A DNA stretch of 64,000 bases from an uncultured Rothia sp. (GTDB lineage: Bacteria > Actinomycetota > Actinomycetes > Actinomycetales > Micrococcaceae), in contig CAMIIP010000005.1 of assembly GCA_946222285.1 (NCBI GenBank), positions 1 to 64,000 on the forward strand, in the 5' to 3' direction. Positions 58,659-64,000 of the stretch are shown in pieces. The position numbers and the translations under genes were made by a program. The notes beneath the pieces are model-generated. The model saw nothing but the letters and a program-made list of their open reading frames with translations. It ran no database searches and had not been told where the DNA came from. Position 1 is the first letter of the stretch; the number at the start of each line of letters is the position of its first letter.

Positions 58659-59267
58659 CTACCCCTCAGCTGAGGCGTTCTTCGCCTTATAGTCGTTGCG
58701 TAACTCGATCGCTTTCTTCACGTAATCGATACCGGTAATCACGGTAATAATAACGACCGCAGCCATGACTACATACCCGGGAATTAGCGCCCATGTACCG
58801 AGCTGCCCCACCGGAGCGACCAGAAGAACCAGAGCAACAGTCTGCAAAACAGTTTTGAGTTTTCCGCCCTTACCTGCTGCCATCACGCCGTATTTAATCA
58901 CGAAGAAACGCATGATAGTAATGCCCCACTCGCGCACCAAAATAACGATGGTCACCCACCACCACAGCTCCCCTAACACCGAAAGCATCACAAAGGCTGC
59001 ACCCGTCAGCAATTTATCGGCAATGGGATCGGCGATCTTACCAAAACTGGTAATCAGGTTGCGCGAGCGCGCAATAGACCCGTCAAGCCAGTCAGTAATC
59101 ATCGCCAGAATAAAAACCGCCAAAGCCCACCAACGTGCGCCCAAAGAGTCATTACCCAAAGACCCACCCAGCACCATGAGCCAGACAAAGAGAGGAACCA
59201 TCACAATTCGTAGGGTAGTGAGAACGTTGGGCAGGTTCAGATTAGATGCCTGTTGTGTCTGGTTCAT
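58659..59267 (-). CDS. pgsA: CDP-diacylglycerol-glycerol-3-phosphate phosphatidyltransferase
   Basis: Membrane enzyme that starts phosphatidylglycerol synthesis. The 202-residue protein has several helices and the CDP-alcohol transferase motif DG-x2-AR-x8-G-x3-D-x3-D, seen as DWLDGSIARS and GKIADPIADKL. GAAAGAAG lies upstream of ATG 59267. It lies 24 bases after ftsK, in the usual ftsK-pgsA-cinA order. Confidence 0.95.
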   Translation of the reverse strand: MNQTQQASNLNLPNVLTTLRIVMVPLFVWLMVLGGSLGNDSLGARWWALAVFILAMITDWLDGSIARSRNLITSFGKIADPIADKLLTGAAFVMLSVLGELWWWVTIVILVREWGITIMRFFVIKYGVMAAGKGGKLKTVLQTVALVLLVAPVGQLGTWALIPGYVVMAAVVIITVITGIDYVKKAIELRNDYKAKNASAEG

Positions 59268-59291
59268 GGTGCGTCTTCTTTCGTGAGGGTT

Positions 59292-62200
59292 TTAGCGCCC
59301 GGTAAGGTTCCAGGCATCTTCGTCGTCGGGTTCATCTGCCGAGTCGAAGTAGTCGGTGGCAGGTTCTGCCGTAGAGTTCGCGACGGCGTCAGAACCGTAG
59401 GCATCGTCCCAGCCCTCGGTTGCGGCAGGAGCTGCGGGAGCCTCTGGCTCTGGCGGGTCTTCACCGCGCAATTTAGCCAGCACGATGGGCAGGTCATCAG
59501 GAGCTACCAGAACATCGCGTGCTTTAGAACCTTCGGAGGGTCCTACAATTTCGCGAGATTCGAGCAAGTCCATTAGGCGCCCTGCTTTAGCAAAGCCCAC
59601 GCGCAGTTTGCGCTGGAGCATCGACGTCGAGCCAAACTGGGTGGTAACTACCAGCTCAGCCGCCTGCAGCAGAACGTCGAGATCGTCTCCGATATCGTCA
59701 TCAATCTGCTTCTTAGGCGCGGCTTGAATCACATCATCGCGGTAGCGAACGGGCATCTGAGTTTTCACGTGTTCAACAATTTCGTGAATCTCAGATTCAC
59801 CTACCCAAGCACCCTGAACGCGCATGGGCTTAGAAGCTCCCATGGGCAAGAAGAGCGCGTCACCCTGACCGATGAGCTTCTCTGCGCCGGGCTGGTCGAG
59901 CACCACGCGGGAGTCGGTCACTGATGAGGTAGCAAAGGCCATACGAGAAGGCACATTTGCCTTGATCAGACCGGTTACAACGTCTACCGAAGGACGCTGG
60001 GTAGCCAGTACCAGGTGAATACCGGCAGCGCGGGCTAGCTGGGTAATACGCACAATCGATTCTTCAACATCGCGGGGGGCGACCATCATCAGATCCGCAA
60101 GCTCGTCCACAATCACCAGCAGGTAAGGATAGGACTTGATAGTACGTTGTGATCCAGGTTCAGGCTGAATCTTGCCCGCTTTAACAGCCTTATTGAAATC
60201 GTCAATATGTTTGTAGCCGTAATGAGCTAGATCGTCATAGCGAGCATCCATCTCACGAACAACCCATTGCAGTGCTTCAGCTGCCTTTTTGGGGTTAGTG
60301 ATAATGGGAGTAATCAGGTGAGGAACGCCCTCATAGGCGGTGAGTTCCACGCGCTTAGGGTCAACCATGACCAGGCGAACCTGATCTGGCGTAGAACGCA
60401 TGAGAATAGAGGTAATCATCGAGTTTACGAAAGATGATTTACCAGCACCGGTGGCACCTGCCACCAGCATGTGGGGCATTTTTGCCAGGTTAGCCAGAAC
60501 AAAGCCACCCTCAACATCCTTACCCACTCCCATAATCATGGGGTGCTGGTTTTGGTGCGCCTGAGTAGAACGCAGAACGTCGCCGAGGGCAACCGTTTCG
60601 CGGTCGGTATTAGGGATTTCAATACCGATAGCTGACTTGCCCGGAATCGGCGAGAGGATACGGACATCGGCAGACGCCACCGCATAAGCAATGTTCTTCG
60701 ACAGCGCTGTTACACGCTCCACTTTGGTACCTGAACCTAGCTCAATTTCATAGCGGGTTACCGTGGGACCGCGAGAGAAACCCGTTACCTCAGCATCCAC
60801 GTTGAACTGTTGCAGAACGTTGGTGAGTGATTCAACCACCTGCTCATTGACCTCAGAGGATTCTTTAGCAGGAGGACCTTCAATCAAGAGTGATTCTTCG
60901 GGTAGCTCATATTTACCTGCAGAAGATTCAACGACCTGAGCTGGACGTGCGGAATTCACCGGTGCAGCCACAGTGTTGTTCTGGAGAGGCTTACTAGGTT
61001 TAGCTGGTTTCTGGGCAGGTGCAACTGCAGGACGACCTGAGGTGGGTGCAGCCGCTGAGGATGCAGACGAGGCAGCAGGAGTTACTCTCGAGGAGACCGA
61101 GGCCTGAGCCGGAGCAGAATTTTCGCTACCGCCTTCATCGACGGATGCAGGTTCTATTCGGCCATGATGAACAGCAGCCTGTTGAGCCTGGGCAAGACGT
61201 CGAGCGGGAGCATCAGAGTTATGCTCATTAAGGTCAAAGAGCTCGTTCTGCCCCTGACTTCTCTCGCTGTCAGAAGATGGATGTGTAGCCATGACGTCAA
61301 AGGCTTGGGTCTTTGCTGTAGCTCGGCGGGTCCGTTTGGGTTCTTTCTTTGCCCCTGCCTCTGTAGCAGGTGCGGGAGCCCGCCGGTTAGGATCCTCAAC
61401 GTACCCATAATCTTCTGACAGCAGTGCTGTATCAAAGGCTTCGTCGCCGTCATAGTGATCCAAGGAGCGGTCTTGCCCCGCGTTCTTGCCAAAGCCCAAC
61501 CATGCCATGAGGCTCTTTTTGGGGGCTACGACCACCGTAGGTTCATCTTCGTAAAGGTAGCTACGGTCGTGTTCTGTCCGATCTATCTTTGTTCTCCGAG
61601 GTTGCGGCTTCGCCGGAGGCTCACCCAACATTACTCCCATAATGTTGACCGTTTTGGGAACAATTTGCCGAAGCGGTGTTTTGGTTGCGATTAGGAAACC
61701 CGTGAAAAAGACCAGAACAATAATCGACCATTCAAAGAAATTGATTCCGCCCACGATGTGCATCAGCGGGGAGGCAATAATTAATCCGATGATGCCGCCA
61801 CCAGACCATACGCTTTCAAAGCCTTCTGCCAGGGTGGGATATCCCGCCTTTTTAGCGCCGAGCATAGAAATCGCAATAATCATCAGGAGCATTCCCAGAG
61901 CTATTCGATTATTAGCGGGCACCTCTAGCGGGTGGCGAAAAATTCGCCAGGCAAAAATCAAACAAAAGATGGGGATGAGAAGAGCGCCGAATCCAAAAAT
62001 TCCTCCCACCATCACGTGCCAGGCATGAATGGGCCATTCAATCCAAGAGAACGTATCAACAGTGCGCCAAGCCCACCACTCTACACCTGCGGTCAGGAGA
62101 CCGATAGCGAGCACCAGTAGCGCTCCGCCATCTCTGCGGTCCTCTGGACGCAAATCAGTGCGCAGCTCCCCCATCCGCCGCACGGCAGCACCGACCGTAT

Positions 62201-62372
62201 GAGCAAACGATGTCCATACTGCAAGGATGGTTCGTACAAACCAGTTAGGGGTAGTAGGTACAGATTGAGCGCCGGAGCGGGCGCGAGTATTTCCGCCTTT
62301 AGCTCGGGTGCTTGAGGATCGTTTCTTCTTTGCGGTCTGGGATGATCGACCGGACGAGGTTCGCGGTGCCAT
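59292..62372 (-). CDS. ftsK: DNA translocase FtsK
   Basis: Moves chromosome ends apart at the division septum. The 1026-residue protein has about four N-terminal membrane helices (residues 65-230), a long Pro/Ala/Ser-rich linker (about 265-490), the motor domain with Walker [10 protein letters not shown], and a C-terminal winged-helix gamma domain ([22 protein letters not shown]) that reads polar DNA signals. ATG 62372 has AGGAT close upstream. The C-terminal 80 residues after gamma are acidic. It looks intact. Confidence 0.96.
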   Translation of the reverse strand: MAPRTSSGRSSQTAKKKRSSSTRAKGGNTRARSGAQSVPTTPNWFVRTILAVWTSFAHTVGAAVRRMGELRTDLRPEDRRDGGALLVLAIGLLTAGVEWWAWRTVDTFSWIEWPIHAWHVMVGGIFGFGALLIPIFCLIFAWRIFRHPLEVPANNRIALGMLLMIIAISMLGAKKAGYPTLAEGFESVWSGGGIIGLIIASPLMHIVGGINFFEWSIIVLVFFTGFLIATKTPLRQIVPKTVNIMGVMLGEPPAKPQPRRTKIDRTEHDRSYLYEDEPTVVVAPKKSLMAWLGFGKNAGQDRSLDHYDGDEAFDTALLSEDYGYVEDPNRRAPAPATEAGAKKEPKRTRRATAKTQAFDVMATHPSSDSERSQGQNELFDLNEHNSDAPARRLAQAQQAAVHHGRIEPASVDEGGSENSAPAQASVSSRVTPAASSASSAAAPTSGRPAVAPAQKPAKPSKPLQNNTVAAPVNSARPAQVVESSAGKYELPEESLLIEGPPAKESSEVNEQVVESLTNVLQQFNVDAEVTGFSRGPTVTRYEIELGSGTKVERVTALSKNIAYAVASADVRILSPIPGKSAIGIEIPNTDRETVALGDVLRSTQAHQNQHPMIMGVGKDVEGGFVLANLAKMPHMLVAGATGAGKSSFVNSMITSILMRSTPDQVRLVMVDPKRVELTAYEGVPHLITPIITNPKKAAEALQWVVREMDARYDDLAHYGYKHIDDFNKAVKAGKIQPEPGSQRTIKSYPYLLVIVDELADLMMVAPRDVEESIVRITQLARAAGIHLVLATQRPSVDVVTGLIKANVPSRMAFATSSVTDSRVVLDQPGAEKLIGQGDALFLPMGASKPMRVQGAWVGESEIHEIVEHVKTQMPVRYRDDVIQAAPKKQIDDDIGDDLDVLLQAAELVVTTQFGSTSMLQRKLRVGFAKAGRLMDLLESREIVGPSEGSKARDVLVAPDDLPIVLAKLRGEDPPEPEAPAAPAATEGWDDAYGSDAVANSTAEPATDYFDSADEPDDEDAWNLTGR

Positions 62373-62397
62373 ATATCCTAAGAATCGTGAAATGAGA

Positions 62398-62432
62398 GCG
62401 GGAAACTTTCAAGGAAAGTGAAGGCTTCCCGC
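62398..62432 (-). terminator. hairpin between rnj and ftsK
   Basis: GCGGGAA (62398-62404) pairs with TTCCCGC (62426-62432), and an inner ACTTTC/GAAAGT stem extends it. Read leftward it is followed by TCTCATTTC, weakly T-rich. It may end or reduce transcription from rnj into ftsK. Confidence 0.55.
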
Positions 62433-62478
62433 CTCTAAACATCAAAATAAGATTAAACTTTATGTTTAACTTACAGGA

Positions 62479-64000
62479 TTAATCTCTGTTTTCGGTAGCG
62501 GTATCTATAACTACAGGAATAATCATAGGCTTGCGGCGTAAACGTCGTGCAACCCATGAACCGATAGTACGGCGCACAATCTGCTGAAGCTGATGATTAG
62601 TATGAACTTTATTTGGCCCCTGATGCAGAGCATCTTCCAGTGCAGTGACAATCTTCGGTGAGATATCTTCGAAAACGGAATCATTTTCGGCAACTCCGCG
62701 TGCATGAATATCTGGACCAGAAATCACGCGCTTGGTCTTACGATCAATCACAACCACCACGGAGATGAAGCCCTCTTCGCTGAGAACCAGACGGTCCTTC
62801 AAATCGTCTTCAGAAACCTGACCTACCGAGCGTCCATCAACATACACATAATCGCAACGAACCTGCCCCACGATTTCGGCCTTGCCATCGACAAGATCTA
62901 CGACCGTTCCGCCGGTGCCCAGAATAACGTTTTCTTCAGGTACACCGGTTTCGATTGCCAAATCACCGTTAGCGATCAGGTGGCGCACTTCACCGTGAAC
63001 GGGCATAACGTTCTTGGGTTTGAGAATGTTGTAGCAATAGAGCAGTTCGCCAGCAGCTGCGTGACCAGAAACGTGCACTTTAGCATTACCCTTATGAATC
63101 ACTTCAGCGCCCAAAGCCAGTAGTCCATTAATGACGCGGAATACGGACGTTTCGTTGCCAGGAATCAGTGACGAGGCAAGAACAATGGTGTCGCCGGGCT
63201 CCACCTGAACTTTGTGGTCACCATTAGCCATACGGGAAAGCGCAGCCATGGGCTCCCCCTGTGAACCGGTGCACATCAGCACAAGTTCTTCGGGACGATA
63301 ATTATCAATCTTTTTTAAATCAACCAGTGTGTTCTCGGGAACTTTCAGATAGCCGAGCTTCTCAGCGATGGTCATGTTCCGCACCATCGACCGGCCAACC
63401 AAAACCACCTTGCGCCCACGTTCGTGAGCGGCGTCCAAAACCTGCTGAACACGGTGAACGTGTGAAGAGAATGAAGCCACAATGATGCGCTGCTTGGCAT
63501 CGCGGAAAACGTTGGAGAGTACCTTACCGATGTTCTTCTCGGTAGGGGTAAATCCTGGAACTTCAGCATTTGTGGAGTCAGGCAAGAACAGGTCAACGCC
63601 TTCTTCGCCTAAACGGGCAAAATGGCGCAGATCAGTAATACGACCATCGAGAGGAAGCTGATCCATCTTGAAGTCACCGGTATGCAAAACCTTGCCGGCA
63701 TCGGTACGAATGAATACGGCTAGCGCATCAGGAATTGAGTGATTCACCGCCACAAATTCGCATTCAAAAGGACCGAATGATTCAACCATGCCTTCTTTCA
63801 CAGTAAGAGTGAAAGGCTTAATGCGGTGCTCTGCCAGTTTAGCTTCAACCAGAGCTAGGGTGAGCTGTGAACCTACCAAAGGAATATCAGGTCGACGCTT
63901 GAGCAGGTAAGGCACGGCACCGATATGATCTTCGTGACCGTGGGTCAGTACCACAGCTACAACATCATTCAGGCGATCCTTGATGTAGTTAAGATCGGGA
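62479..64000 (-). CDS. rnj: ribonuclease J, 5' end outside the window
   Basis: Metallo-beta-lactamase-fold endo/5'-exoribonuclease of mRNA decay and rRNA maturation. The visible part has the metal motif HxHxDH (THGHEDHIG), the CASP-type segments FKMDQLPLDG and VSGHAAAGEL, and the C-terminal domain ending RRKPMIIPVV. The frame continues without a stop to base 64000, with sense residues (NYIKDRLNDVVAVV) before the first internal Met. The true start therefore lies beyond the window, probably about 80 residues upstream. It precedes ftsK as in relatives. Confidence 0.95.
   Translation of the reverse strand, partial: PDLNYIKDRLNDVVAVVLTHGHEDHIGAVPYLLKRRPDIPLVGSQLTLALVEAKLAEHRIKPFTLTVKEGMVESFGPFECEFVAVNHSIPDALAVFIRTDAGKVLHTGDFKMDQLPLDGRITDLRHFARLGEEGVDLFLPDSTNAEVPGFTPTEKNIGKVLSNVFRDAKQRIIVASFSSHVHRVQQVLDAAHERGRKVVLVGRSMVRNMTIAEKLGYLKVPENTLVDLKKIDNYRPEELVLMCTGSQGEPMAALSRMANGDHKVQVEPGDTIVLASSLIPGNETSVFRVINGLLALGAEVIHKGNAKVHVSGHAAAGELLYCYNILKPKNVMPVHGEVRHLIANGDLAIETGVPEENVILGTGGTVVDLVDGKAEIVGQVRCDYVYVDGRSVGQVSEDDLKDRLVLSEEGFISVVVVIDRKTKRVISGPDIHARGVAENDSVFEDISPKIVTALEDALHQGPNKVHTNHQLQQIVRRTIGSWVARRLRRKPMIIPVVIDTATENRD

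Overview
The window looks like a chromosomal segment of an actinobacterium of the Micrococcaceae type. The evidence is the conserved block rnj-ftsK-pgsA-cinA-clgR-DUF3046-recA-recX-miaB-miaA-dapF, the lexA/LysM pair, the dual HisA/TrpF enzyme, ClgR, and many GTG/TTG starts. Base composition is about half G+C by eye, low for the family; Rothia or a close relative is my inference, not a demonstrated identity. No tRNA, rRNA, CRISPR array or insertion sequence is visible.

Layout. (a) 0.3-15.3 kb, mostly leftward core genes: tyrS, a HelD-type ATPase, apt, argH, argG, an acyl-CoA ligase, a rightward ankyrin gene, argR, a membrane protein, pheT and pheS. ARG-box-like operators precede argG and argR. 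(b) 15.4-33.4 kb, an accessory island: two related four-helix membrane proteins (one frameshifted), the iron-uptake operon efeUOB under a DtxR/IdeR-like box (efeB frameshifted three times), and a homoprotocatechuate (3,4-dihydroxyphenylacetate) meta-cleavage cluster. The cluster holds hpaG-gntR-hpaE-hpaD-hpaH-hpaI leftward, a divergent transporter and flavin hydroxylase, then an AraC regulator with an aldehyde dehydrogenase. hpaD and the hydroxylase are also frameshifted. (c) 33.4-42.2 kb: mutT, an rRNA/tRNA methylase, rplT-rpmI-infC behind a leader attenuator, DUF1844, SseB, and a his operon (hisC-hisB-hisH-small membrane protein-hisA). (d) 42.2-64 kb: SOS genes (LysM division-inhibitor type and lexA), hflX and dinG read as one ORF, a small methylase, dapF, miaA, miaB, a kinase-like protein, recX, recA, clgR, cinA, pgsA, ftsK and the 5'-truncated rnj.

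How it works together. The island encodes a route from an aromatic aldehyde or acid (probably tyramine or 4-hydroxyphenylacetate derived) through homoprotocatechuate ring cleavage to pyruvate plus succinic semialdehyde. At least two of its enzymes are broken in this sequence. Core groups are translation (tyrS, pheST, infC-rpmI-rplT, hflX, miaAB), DNA repair (recA, recX, lexA, dinG), cell envelope and division (ftsK, pgsA, dapF, LysM) and amino acid synthesis (arg, his).

The strongest unusual signals are: six one-base frame disruptions in four genes, all inside the island; a seventh suspected indel, an extra G in a G-run, that merges hflX and dinG over a hidden ATGA overlap; a nested inverted-repeat element inside the hpa operon; a FAH-RraA two-domain HpaG; an infC gene with a probable ATT start and a terminator-type leader; and tandem LexA boxes.
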